From contig NZ_LDES01000024.1 of NCBI RefSeq assembly GCF_001015195.1, positions 362,637-426,636 of the forward strand: a stretch of 64,000 nucleotides of DNA, written 5' to 3'. A program made the translations under genes and the position numbers. Below the pieces are notes generated by a model, which was given only the letters and a program-made list of their open reading frames with translations, ran no database searches and had not been told where the DNA came from. Positions within the stretch are counted from its first letter, which is position 1. Each line of letters begins with the position of its first letter. This stretch comes from Sphingomonas sp. Y57 (GTDB lineage: Bacteria > Pseudomonadota > Alphaproteobacteria > Sphingomonadales > Sphingomonadaceae). Below, one piece after another: positions 27,642 through 34,728 of the stretch.

Positions 27642-28111
27642 CGCCGGCGCTCTGCTGCGATCGGCGCATCGTTGCGCTCGTCCTGCTCACGGAAATGATC
27701 GCGGACGGTGCTAAGCAGGTCGGTCAGGGTCTCGCGTTGCCCGGCGTCGAGCGGCGCCAGCAGATTATTCTCCATCTCGTTGGCGATGTCGGTCAGTTCC
27801 TCGACCAGCGGTGCCGCCTTCTCCGTCAGATAGAGCCGCCAGACGCGGCGATCGGACGGGTCCGCCCGCCGCTCGACCAGTCCGCCCTCGGACAGCCGGT
27901 CGACCATCCGGCACAAGGTGATCCTCTCCACATCCAGCATCTCCGCGACCTCGCTCTGGGTCGGGCCGTCGGATCGGTCGAGACAAAGGAGCACGCGCCA
28001 CTGGGCCCGCGTCAGCCCGCGCGAGCGAGCGCGCGCATCGAACCAATAGCGGGATTGGCGCGCGATATCGTGCATCAGAAAGGAAACGCGGCGACTCAAT
28101 TCTGTATGCAT
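27638..28111 (-). CDS. MarR-family transcriptional regulator
   Basis: Winged-helix repressor of 157 aa. Seen: ARSRGLTRAQWRVLLCLDRSDGPTQSEVAEMLDVERITLCRMVDRLSEGGLVERRADPSDRRVWRLYLTEK, the classic MarR DNA-binding region with the DRR wing. Its ATG at 28111 lies inside a palindrome (28103-28118), so the protein probably represses its own gene and the coupled EmrA-like gene. Ligand unknown; such repressors usually respond to phenolic or lipophilic compounds. Confidence 0.92.
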   Translation of the reverse strand: MHTELSRRVSFLMHDIARQSRYWFDARARSRGLTRAQWRVLLCLDRSDGPTQSEVAEMLDVERITLCRMVDRLSEGGLVERRADPSDRRVWRLYLTEKAAPLVEELTDIANEMENNLLAPLDAGQRETLTDLLSTVRDHFREQDERNDAPIAAERRR

Positions 28112-28118
28112 GCTTACA
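28103..28118. promoter_or_regulatory. Candidate MarR operator overlapping the repressor start codon
   Basis: TGTATGCATGCTTACA is a 16-bp palindrome with one mismatched pair; it contains the repressor ATG. A related TGTATGTA lies 30 bp away within a second inverted repeat. A direct autoregulatory operator is inferred. Confidence 0.5.
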
Positions 28119-28127
28119 TTGTGGATA

Positions 28128-28147
28128 CTTGCTGTATGTATTGCAAG
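28128..28147. promoter_or_regulatory. Second inverted repeat upstream of the MarR gene
   Basis: CTTGC and GCAAG arms flank TGTATGTATT, which repeats the TGTATGNA core seen in the operator at 28103, three helical turns away. It may be a second repressor site or part of the promoter. Confidence 0.4.
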
Positions 28148-28230
28148 CAGGAATATATCCACAGATCGGCCCCCGGAACTTTTGCCGGCAAGCGCTTGCG
28201 GCGAAGCGCCCGGAGGGGGATAATCGGGCC

Positions 28231-29745
28231 ATGGTCGAGCCTGTATCCATCCTTCCGCCCACCTTGGGCGAACCGCCCGCCTTGCCGCACAACATCGAAG
28301 CCGAGGCGGCACTGCTCGGCGCGATGATGCTCGACAACCGCATCGTCGAGGACATCCAGATCAAGCTCAGGCCCGAGCATTTCTTCGAACCGCTGCACGG
28401 CCGCATCTATGAAGCGATCCTGCGGATGCTCGATCGCAACATGCTGGCGACCCCCGTGACGCTGCGCCCGATGTTCGAGGGTGACGCCAGCATGCGCGAA
28501 CTGGGGGGGCCGGCCTATCTGGCGCAGCTGACCGGAAGCGGGGCGGCACTGATCGGCGCGCGCGACTTTGCCAACCAGATCTACGACCTCGCCCTGCTGC
28601 GCGCGCTGGTCGCCGTCGGCCGTGGCATGGTCGAGGGTGCCCTCGACACGTCGGAGGAGGTCGATCCCAAGGCGCAGATCGAGCAGGCCGAGATCGCACT
28701 CTACAAGGTCGCCGAGGAGGGCGGCGAGGAGGGCAGCGTCAAGAGCTTCGGCCAGGCGACCAAGATCGTCATCGAGACCGCCAGCGCCGCGCTCAACTCG
28801 GGCGGCCATGTCGCCGGCCTCACCACCGGGCTCGAGCGGCTGAACGCCAAGATCGGCGGCCTGCACCCCTCCGATCTGATCATCCTCGCCGGGCGTCCGG
28901 GCATGGGCAAGACGTCGCTCGCCACCAACATCGCGTTCAACGTCGCGCAGCGCTACATCCGCGATCAGGAGGACGGCATCGCCCATACGGTGGGAGCCCC
29001 GGTCGCCTTCTTCAGCCTCGAAATGTCGGCGGACCAGCTCGCCGGCCGCGTGTTGTCGGAACAGGCGGAGATCAGCTCCGAACAGATCCGCATGGGCAAG
29101 ATGAGCCATGCCGAGTTCGCCACCTTCGCGCGCGCGGCGCAGGACCTCGAGAACCTGCCGCTCTACATCGACGACACGCCGGGCCTGACGATCGCCGCGC
29201 TCCGCACCCGCGCGCGCCGGTTGAAGCGGCAGAAGGGGATCGGCTGCATCATCGTCGACTATCTCCAGCTCCTCCAGGGATCGGGGCGCAGTTCGGACGG
29301 CAACCGCGTGCAGGAGATTTCGGAGATCAGCCGCGGCCTCAAGACGCTGGCCAAGGAGCTGAGCGTCCCGGTGATCGCGCTGTCCCAGCTCAGCCGCGCC
29401 GTCGAGCAGCGCGAGAACAAGAAGCCGGTGCTGTCGGACCTGCGTGAATCGGGATCGATCGAGCAGGACGCGGACATGGTCTGGTTCGTCTATCGCGAGG
29501 ATTACTACCTGAACCTGATCCGCCCCAAGGAAGCTTCCATCGAGGCCGGCGACAGCGCGGTCGAGGTCACCGCCTTCGAGGAATGGAAGATCAAGATGGA
29601 GCGCGCCCATAACCGGGCCGAGCTGGTCATCGCCAAGCAGCGCCACGGATCGACCGGCACGATCCCGCTGAAGTTCGAGAGCCGCTTCACCAAATTCTCC
29701 GACCTCGCGGACGATTATTACGGGACCACCGATTTCGACGATTGA
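28231..29745 (+). CDS. dnaB: Replicative DNA helicase DnaB
   Basis: Hexameric 5'-3' helicase of the replication fork, about 504 aa. Seen: N-terminal primase-binding domain (LPHNIEAEAALLGAMMLDNR), Walker A GRPGMGKTSL, Walker B IIVDYLQLL, and SVPVIALSQLSRAVEQR, DLRESGSIEQDADMVWFVYR and IAKQRHGSTGTI motifs of RecA-like DnaB. No intein. The ATG at 28231 has GAGGGGGA upstream; in-frame codons further up lie in the MarR promoter. Confidence 0.97.
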   Translation: MVEPVSILPPTLGEPPALPHNIEAEAALLGAMMLDNRIVEDIQIKLRPEHFFEPLHGRIYEAILRMLDRNMLATPVTLRPMFEGDASMRELGGPAYLAQLTGSGAALIGARDFANQIYDLALLRALVAVGRGMVEGALDTSEEVDPKAQIEQAEIALYKVAEEGGEEGSVKSFGQATKIVIETASAALNSGGHVAGLTTGLERLNAKIGGLHPSDLIILAGRPGMGKTSLATNIAFNVAQRYIRDQEDGIAHTVGAPVAFFSLEMSADQLAGRVLSEQAEISSEQIRMGKMSHAEFATFARAAQDLENLPLYIDDTPGLTIAALRTRARRLKRQKGIGCIIVDYLQLLQGSGRSSDGNRVQEISEISRGLKTLAKELSVPVIALSQLSRAVEQRENKKPVLSDLRESGSIEQDADMVWFVYREDYYLNLIRPKEASIEAGDSAVEVTAFEEWKIKMERAHNRAELVIAKQRHGSTGTIPLKFESRFTKFSDLADDYYGTTDFDD

Positions 29746-29828
29746 GGCGCTCGACAAGCCTGTCGATTCATGATCTTCTCCCTCCAGGCATCGCAACAAG
29801 CGGGCTCAGGTGGGGAGAGGGTGCGACC

Positions 29829-29930
29829 ATGGAGCGCATCGATCATGTCATGGACCGCGTGCTCACGATGGCGGTCCTCTGCATGCCGTTCTACGTCATC
29901 TACAAGCTGGGCCTGTTCCTGATCGAATAG
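29829..29930 (+). CDS. 33-residue single-pass membrane peptide
   Basis: A tiny reading frame (34 codons with stop) with a good GGGGAGAGGG ribosome site 8 bases before its ATG. The peptide has a charged start (ERIDHVMDRV) and one hydrophobic segment (LTMAVLCMPFYVIYKLGLFLI). It fits a small membrane protein but has no name or known role. It sits between dnaB and cysH; conservation across relatives would be needed to be sure it is a gene. Confidence 0.5.
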   Translation: MERIDHVMDRVLTMAVLCMPFYVIYKLGLFLIE

Positions 29931-29951
29931 GCGCCGCCCCGCCCCGTCGCA

Positions 29952-30716
29952 TCAGAAGACGGGTTCCTCGCCCGGGCGGACGATGGGTTCGCCGTGGATA
30001 CCGCATTCGACCTTGTCCCAGCCCCGCCAGCGGCCCGCGCGCGGATCCTCGCCCGGCTTGACCACGCTGGTGCAGGGCGCGCAGCCGATCGACAGATAGC
30101 CCTGCGCCTCGAGCGGATGGCGCGGCAGCCCGCGCGCCTCGAACCAGCGGTCGAGATCGGCCTTGGTCCAGTCGGCGAGCGGATTGAACTTGATCCGGTC
30201 GCCGTCCAGCTCGAACCGGGCGATGCCCGACCGGGTGGACGCCTGGAAGCCCTTGCGGCCGGTGATCGAGGCGTCGAAATCCTTCATCGCGGCGGCGAGC
30301 GGCAGCACCTTGCGGATCTCGCAGCAGCCGTCGGGATCATAGGACCAGCGCAGCCCGGTGCCGTCCTTCGCCGCGATCGCCGCCGCCTCGGGGCTGACGA
30401 CGCGGATGCCGGTCAGCCCGAGCCGCGCGACCAGCGTGTCGCGATAGTCGAGCGTCTCCGGAAACATCTTGCCGGTGTCGAGGAAGATCACCGGGGTCGA
30501 CGGATCGACCGCCGCAACCAGATCGAGCAGCACCGCCGACTCCGCCCCGAAGGAGGAGACGACGGCGACGCGGCCGAGCAGCCCTTCCTCCAGCACCGTC
30601 CGGATCACCTCCTGCGTCGCGACGCCTTCGAAGCGCGCGTTGAGGCGGGCCACGTCCGCGGCAGTGAAGCGCGGCGCGGTGTCGATCCGGTCGATGCGGC
30701 GGGCCGGCTCAGCCAT
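29952..30716 (-). CDS. cysH: Adenylyl-sulfate (APS) reductase, Fe-S type
   Basis: Assimilatory sulfate reduction enzyme, 254 aa. Seen: PP-loop-like SSFGAESAVLLDLVA, FLDTGKMFPETL, ITGRKGFQASTR, and the C-terminal catalytic ECGIH. The presence of DGCCEIRK together with GCAPCTSVV gives the CC...CxxC set that binds a 4Fe-4S cluster, which marks an APS reductase rather than a cluster-free PAPS reductase. Last gene of the cys operon; overlaps the DUF934 gene by 8 bp. Confidence 0.94.
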   Translation of the reverse strand: MAEPARRIDRIDTAPRFTAADVARLNARFEGVATQEVIRTVLEEGLLGRVAVVSSFGAESAVLLDLVAAVDPSTPVIFLDTGKMFPETLDYRDTLVARLGLTGIRVVSPEAAAIAAKDGTGLRWSYDPDGCCEIRKVLPLAAAMKDFDASITGRKGFQASTRSGIARFELDGDRIKFNPLADWTKADLDRWFEARGLPRHPLEAQGYLSIGCAPCTSVVKPGEDPRAGRWRGWDKVECGIHGEPIVRPGEEPVF

Positions 30717-31134
30717 GCCGCTTCGCCCAGACGGGCGTGAGGTCGTCGGCGGCCTGCTGATAGACGGCCGGGAAGATGCTCATCGCGCGCTCGGCCGCGG
30801 CCGGATCGATCGGATGATCGGGGGCGAAGGAGTCGAAGCCGCAGCGGCGCATGAACAGCAGCTGGTCGAGCAGCACGTCGCCGACCGCCTTGAGCTCGCC
30901 CTTGTAGCCCGCCTCGCGCAGGATCCGCGCGGAGGAGTAGCCGCGCCCGTCACGGAACCGCGGGAAATCGATCTCGACCAGGCGGACCCGGTCGAGCACC
31001 GGCACCAGCCGGCGCACATCCTCACCCGCCTCGATCCGCACCGAGCTCGCGTCGGGCTGGTCGAGGAAGGCGTCGAGGGTCACGGCCGGCTCGTCGGCCG
31101 GCTCATCGTCGCGATAGCGCAGCAGCTCAGCCAT
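30709..31134 (-). CDS. DUF934 family protein, sulfite-reduction associated
   Basis: A 141-residue protein found beside cysI and cysH in many proteobacteria. Seen: LVEIDFPRFRDGRGYSSARILREAGYKGELKAVGDVLLDQLLFMRRCGFDSF, the family signature. It may help electron delivery to or assembly of sulfite reductase; the function is not proven. Overlaps cysI stop and cysH start by 8 bp each, so translation is coupled. Confidence 0.9.
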   Translation of the reverse strand: MAELLRYRDDEPADEPAVTLDAFLDQPDASSVRIEAGEDVRRLVPVLDRVRLVEIDFPRFRDGRGYSSARILREAGYKGELKAVGDVLLDQLLFMRRCGFDSFAPDHPIDPAAAERAMSIFPAVYQQAADDLTPVWAKRHG

Positions 31135-32761
31135 AGATCGCCTCCTTGAACGGTTCGAAGCCGACGCGGCGATAGGTGTCGAGGAAGCGCTCGCCGTCGA
31201 CGCGCACCTCGCGATATTTGCCGATTGCGCGATCGATCGCATTGACCACGCCGTCCTCGTCGAAGCCGGGGCCGGTGATCTTGGCGAGCGCGGCGTCCTC
31301 CGCACCCGAGCCGCCGAGCAGGAGCTGGTAATTCTCCGTGCCCTTGCGGTCGACGCCGAGGATGCCGATGTGCCCGACATGGTGGTGGCCGCAGGCGTTG
31401 ATGCAGCCCGATATCTTGATCTTCAGCTCGCCCAGGTCGCGCTGCACGTCATAGTCGGCGAAGCGCTCGGCGATCTTCTGCGCAAGCGGGATCGAGCGGG
31501 CATTGGCCAGGGTGCAATAGTCGAGCCCCGGGCAGGCGATGATGTCGGTGACGAGGTCGAGGCTCGCCGTCGCCAGATCGGCATCGCGCAGCGCCTGCCA
31601 GACCGTATGGAGATCGGCCTTGCGGACGTGCGGCAGGACGAGGTTCTGCGCATGGGTGGAGCGCAGGTCGTCATGGCTGTAGCGCTCGGCGAGGTCGGCG
31701 ACCACGTCCATCTGGTCGGCGCTGATGTCGCCCGGCGTCTCGCCGATCTTCTTCAGGCTGATCGTGGCGATCGCATAGCCCGGCTGCTTGTGGGCATGGA
31801 CATTGTGCTTCACCCAGCGGGCGAAATCGGGATCGGACAGGTCGATCTCGTCGCTCAGGCCGGTCTCGAACGCGGGCGGCGCGAAATAGGCGGCGATGCG
31901 CTCGAATTCCTTCATCGGAATATCGTCCATCCGCGGCTGGATCGCCTGCCATTCCTCCTCGACCTGGCGGGCGAATTCCGCCGCGCCGAGATCGTGGACC
32001 AAGATCTTGATCCGCTGCTTGTGGATGTTGTCGCGGCGGCCGTAGCGGTTCCATACGCGCAGGATCGCCTCCAGATAGGAGCAGATCCGGTTGGCCGGCA
32101 GGAAGGGCCGGATCAGCGAGGCGACGAAGGGGGTGCGCCCCATGCCGCCGCCGACATGGACCTCGAACCCCATCTCGCCCGCGTCGTTGCGGACGATGCG
32201 GAGGCCGACGTCGTGCAGCTTGATGGCGGCGCGATCCTGTTCCGACGCGATCAGCCCGATCTTGAACTTGCGCGGCAGGTAGCTGAACTCGGGGTGGAAG
32301 GTGGTGTACTGGCGCAGCAGCTCCGCCCAGGGGCGCGGATCGCACACCTCGTCGGCGGCGGCGCCGGCGAACTGGTCGGCCGAGATGTTGCGGATGCTTT
32401 CCCCGCTGGTCTGGATCGCGTGCATCTCGACCTTCGCCAGCTCGGCGAGGATGTCGGGCGCCTGATCGAGCTTGATCCAGTGATATTGGAGGTTCTGGCG
32501 CGTGGTGAAGTGGCCGTAGCCGCGATCATAGTCGCGCGCGATGCGCGCCAGCGTGCGCATCTGCAGCGCGTTGAACGTGCCATAGGGGATGGCGACGCGC
32601 AGCATATAGGCGTGGAGCTGGAGATAGAGGCCGTTCTTGAGCCGCAGCGGCTTGAACTGGTCGTCGTTCATCTCGCCGGCGATGCGGCGGGCCACCTGGT
32701 CGCGGAATTCCTCGACGCGGGCGTCGACGATCGCCTGGTCGTAATTGTCGTAGCGGTACAT
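31127..32761 (-). CDS. cysI: Nitrite/sulfite reductase (sulfite reductase hemoprotein type)
   Basis: Siroheme and 4Fe-4S enzyme that reduces sulfite to sulfide, 544 aa. Seen: substrate-side motif FTTRQNLQYHWIKLDQAPDIL, VHVGGGMGRTPFVA, the first cysteines in ACPGLDYCTLANARSIP and the second in SGCINACGHHHVGHIGILG. The operon (SUMT for siroheme, APS reductase) supports a sulfite role over nitrite. Start ATG at 32761 directly abuts the DUF2849 stop. Confidence 0.94.
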   Translation of the reverse strand: MYRYDNYDQAIVDARVEEFRDQVARRIAGEMNDDQFKPLRLKNGLYLQLHAYMLRVAIPYGTFNALQMRTLARIARDYDRGYGHFTTRQNLQYHWIKLDQAPDILAELAKVEMHAIQTSGESIRNISADQFAGAAADEVCDPRPWAELLRQYTTFHPEFSYLPRKFKIGLIASEQDRAAIKLHDVGLRIVRNDAGEMGFEVHVGGGMGRTPFVASLIRPFLPANRICSYLEAILRVWNRYGRRDNIHKQRIKILVHDLGAAEFARQVEEEWQAIQPRMDDIPMKEFERIAAYFAPPAFETGLSDEIDLSDPDFARWVKHNVHAHKQPGYAIATISLKKIGETPGDISADQMDVVADLAERYSHDDLRSTHAQNLVLPHVRKADLHTVWQALRDADLATASLDLVTDIIACPGLDYCTLANARSIPLAQKIAERFADYDVQRDLGELKIKISGCINACGHHHVGHIGILGVDRKGTENYQLLLGGSGAEDAALAKITGPGFDEDGVVNAIDRAIGKYREVRVDGERFLDTYRRVGFEPFKEAIYG

Positions 32762-33057
32762 CAGATCACCCAATTGCCGGCGTCGGGATCGACGGGTTTC
32801 AGCGAGAGATCGAGGCGGACGGTCGGGCCGAGCGCCCGGATCCGGTCCTTGATATGGGCGGGGCGGGGCCCCTCGGGCGTCGGTATCGCCTCGATGACAT
32901 AGCCGCCGTTGACGCGCTGCGCGGCCGTCTCGGCGGCGATCAGCGTATCGCCGGTCTCGCCGACGTCGACCGCCTCCTCGATATGGCGCGACCAGCCGTC
33001 GCCGGCCCACCAGATCACCGCCCCGGTCTTGAGATCGTTGCCGGTTACCAGCTTCAA
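32761..33057 (-). CDS. DUF2849 family protein
   Basis: A 98-residue protein of a small family that lies between siroheme and sulfite reductase genes in alphaproteobacteria. Seen: LVTGNDLKTGAVIWWAGDGWSRHIEEA and the basic, proline-rich end. It must start with TTG, which overlaps the stop of the SUMT gene (TTGA); no ATG or GTG is available before the conserved start. Function unknown, likely in sulfite reductase maturation or redox supply by context. Confidence 0.85.
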   Translation of the reverse strand: MKLVTGNDLKTGAVIWWAGDGWSRHIEEAVDVGETGDTLIAAETAAQRVNGGYVIEAIPTPEGPRPAHIKDRIRALGPTVRLDLSLKPVDPDAGNWVI

Positions 33058-33842
33058 GAAAATGCCTCCACTTGCTTGGCCAATGCCATCAGCCTGTCCT
33101 GCGCGTCGGACAGCAGCACGACCTCCCCCACGACGATGATCGCCGGGCTGATCACCTTCTCCCGCGTCACCATGTCGCCGAGGTCGGCGAGCAGGGTGCG
33201 CATCGCGCGCGATCCTTCGAGGGTGCCGCGTTCGAGCACCGCGACCGGCATGTCGGGGGCGACCCCGTCCGCCATCAGCTTGTCGGCGATCAGGCCGGCG
33301 CAGGTGACGCCCATATAGATGACGAGCGTGCGGCCCTGGCCGGCGAGCCCGGCCCAATTCTGTTCGGTCAGCCCCTTGCAGGTGCCGGCGACGAAGCTGA
33401 CCGCGCTCGACCAGTCGCGATGGGTCAGCGGCAGCATCGCCTCCGCCGCGCAGCCCAGCGCCGAGGAGACGCCGGGGACGACCTCGACCGGGAGGCCCGC
33501 GGCGCGGACCGCCTCGACCTCTTCCCCGCCGCGGCCGAAGACGAAGGGATCGCCGCCCTTCAGCCGGACGACCACCGACCCCGCCTTGACATGGGCGATG
33601 ATCAGCGCGTTGATCGCGTCCTGGGGCAGGGTGTGGCGATCGCGCTTCTTGGCGACCGAGATGCGCTGGGCCGAGGGCGGCGCATGGTCGAGCACGCGAA
33701 GATCGATCAGCCCGTCATGGACGACGACGTCGGCGGCGCGCAGCGCCTCTACGGCGCGCAGGGTCAGCAGGCCGGGATCGCCGGGACCGGCGCCGACCAG
33801 GATGACGCGCCCACGCGCTTCGGGATCAAGCAAGGATGCCAT
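33054..33842 (-). CDS. cobA: Uroporphyrinogen-III C-methyltransferase (SUMT)
   Basis: Makes precorrin-2, the precursor of siroheme for the sulfite reductase that follows. Seen: GRVILVGAGPGDPGLLTLRAVEAL, VRLKGGDPFVFGRGGEEVEAVRAAGLPVEVVPGVSSA, and GRTLVIYMGV, the family signatures. About 262 aa, methyltransferase domain only, so the dehydrogenase/chelatase part of CysG is elsewhere. Start 33842 (MASLLDPE) is preferred over 33851. First gene of the sulfate-assimilation operon. Confidence 0.93.
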   Translation of the reverse strand: MASLLDPEARGRVILVGAGPGDPGLLTLRAVEALRAADVVVHDGLIDLRVLDHAPPSAQRISVAKKRDRHTLPQDAINALIIAHVKAGSVVVRLKGGDPFVFGRGGEEVEAVRAAGLPVEVVPGVSSALGCAAEAMLPLTHRDWSSAVSFVAGTCKGLTEQNWAGLAGQGRTLVIYMGVTCAGLIADKLMADGVAPDMPVAVLERGTLEGSRAMRTLLADLGDMVTREKVISPAIIVVGEVVLLSDAQDRLMALAKQVEAFS

Positions 33843-33914
33843 GGCCGCCACATGGGCCCTGATACCGCGCTGCGCAAATCAAGGATGCTTGGGGGGCGGC
33901 CAAGTTTTCTTTGC

Positions 33915-34433
33915 TCAAGGACTTAGCGGGGGTCGTCGCGGTGCTTCCCGCGCCCGCGCCCGTCGCCGTCGCCCCTCTCCCGCAGGCGTCATTCCGGCGG
34001 AGGCCGGAATCCCGGGCGCCGGGAGCGCCCGGCGATTTCCCCGCAACGGCGCAGCAGCGGTATCATTTGCCCCGCATTTTCCGGGTGCATGAGGTTGTGT
34101 GTTCGTTTTTTCCTTTTTCCCGCCCGGCCCGGGGGCGGCGAAGCCCGCGCCGTCCGCCGCGCCGAACCCCTCGACCAGCCGGTCCGTCGCGGCCGGACTG
34201 GTGGCGCGCAGATAGCGGACGACCGACCGAATCCAGCCGGACCGCATCCCATGCTTCCACGCATTGCGATTGCCGCGCGGCGCCCCGCTGCCCTTGCCCC
34301 CGTGCATGCGGCACCGCCGGCTGCCGTGCACCGCAGGCGAGCGGCAGGGATGGCCGGAACGGGTGCGGGCGCCGCAGCGGGGAGCGCTGGCGAGGATGGC
34401 GGGTTGGCCGGGTGCGTAGGGTTGGGAGTGCAT
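33915..34433 (-). CDS. HGGxSTG-type cysteine/glycine-rich small protein
   Basis: A 172-residue basic protein of unknown function. Seen: CGARTRSGHPC, then SRRCRMHGGKGSGAPRGNRNAWKHG, the hallmark of the HGGxSTG group (a candidate small zinc-binding fold with Cys/His spacing). After about residue 115 the sequence is low-complexity, and the PGIPASAGMTP segment is the read-through of a REP-like repeat arm at 33987-34016. The original gene may therefore have ended earlier. An SOS box lies 72 bp upstream. Neighbour to the GHKL-nuclease patch; a link to DNA damage or mobile DNA is only inference. Confidence 0.7.
   Translation of the reverse strand: MHSQPYAPGQPAILASAPRCGARTRSGHPCRSPAVHGSRRCRMHGGKGSGAPRGNRNAWKHGMRSGWIRSVVRYLRATSPAATDRLVEGFGAADGAGFAAPGPGGKKEKTNTQPHAPGKCGANDTAAAPLRGNRRALPAPGIPASAGMTPAGEGRRRRARAREAPRRPPLSP
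33987..34016. repeat. Single REP-like arm inside the 3' end of the HGGxSTG gene
   Basis: CGTCATTCCGGCGG then AGGCCGGAATCCCGGG forms the family hairpin. It lies within the coding frame of the minus-strand gene and adds the PGIPASAGMT peptide. Confidence 0.7.
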
Positions 34434-34477
34434 ATTTTCGTTCCGCGGCGACGCTGTGAAGGGTTGAGGGTGGACCA

Positions 34478-34485
34478 GCTTAGCG
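34478..34485. repeat. Left copy of the 8-bp direct repeat around the GHKL cassette
   Basis: GCTTAGCG occurs here and again at 36784-36791, in the same orientation and with CAG just before both. The two copies bracket the lower-GC ATPase-nuclease gene. A target-site duplication is possible, but an 8-bp match could be chance. Confidence 0.35.
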
Positions 34486-34504
34486 GAAAATGCAGAAATT
34501 GATA

Positions 34505-34519
34505 GAACAAAATAGGAAC
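34505..34519. promoter_or_regulatory. SOS (LexA) box, alphaproteobacterial direct-repeat type
   Basis: GAAC-AAAATAG-GAAC is a perfect GAAC-N7-GAAC (GTTC-N7-GTTC on the other strand), the established LexA target of alphaproteobacteria. It lies 72 bp upstream of the HGGxSTG gene and 210 bp upstream of the GHKL gene, so either or both may be DNA-damage inducible. Confidence 0.65.
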
Positions 34520-34728
34520 AAATGCCAACCTGCTATGAGTAATAGCCGCCGCATAGGCCTTCATCTCCCTTCAATGGACGGAAGCAATGGGGCCGACTGC
34601 CGTCAGGCAAGTTTCAGGCTGCCAGCTAGGAATAGCGGACATTCGTTCATATCGATGACGATGCAGCTACGCGCAGCAACTCGCTTTCTCTGACGTCGGC
34701 GGCGATTGGGCTGGCGGAACGATCGGCT

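Larger units (their letters stand above)
34434..34728. other. AT-richer intergenic stretch before the GHKL gene
   Basis: A 295-bp stretch with no convincing gene. It holds one copy of the 8-bp repeat GCTTAGCG (34478-34485), the SOS box (34505-34519) and presumably the divergent promoters of the two flanking genes. A short open frame at 34490-34693 looks spurious. The frame of the GHKL gene stays open back to 34636 but offers no better start. Confidence 0.6.

Noticed and set aside
34490..34693. Short plus-strand frame upstream of the GHKL gene
   Set aside because: No ribosome site, no recognisable motif, and it covers the SOS box; more likely promoter DNA.
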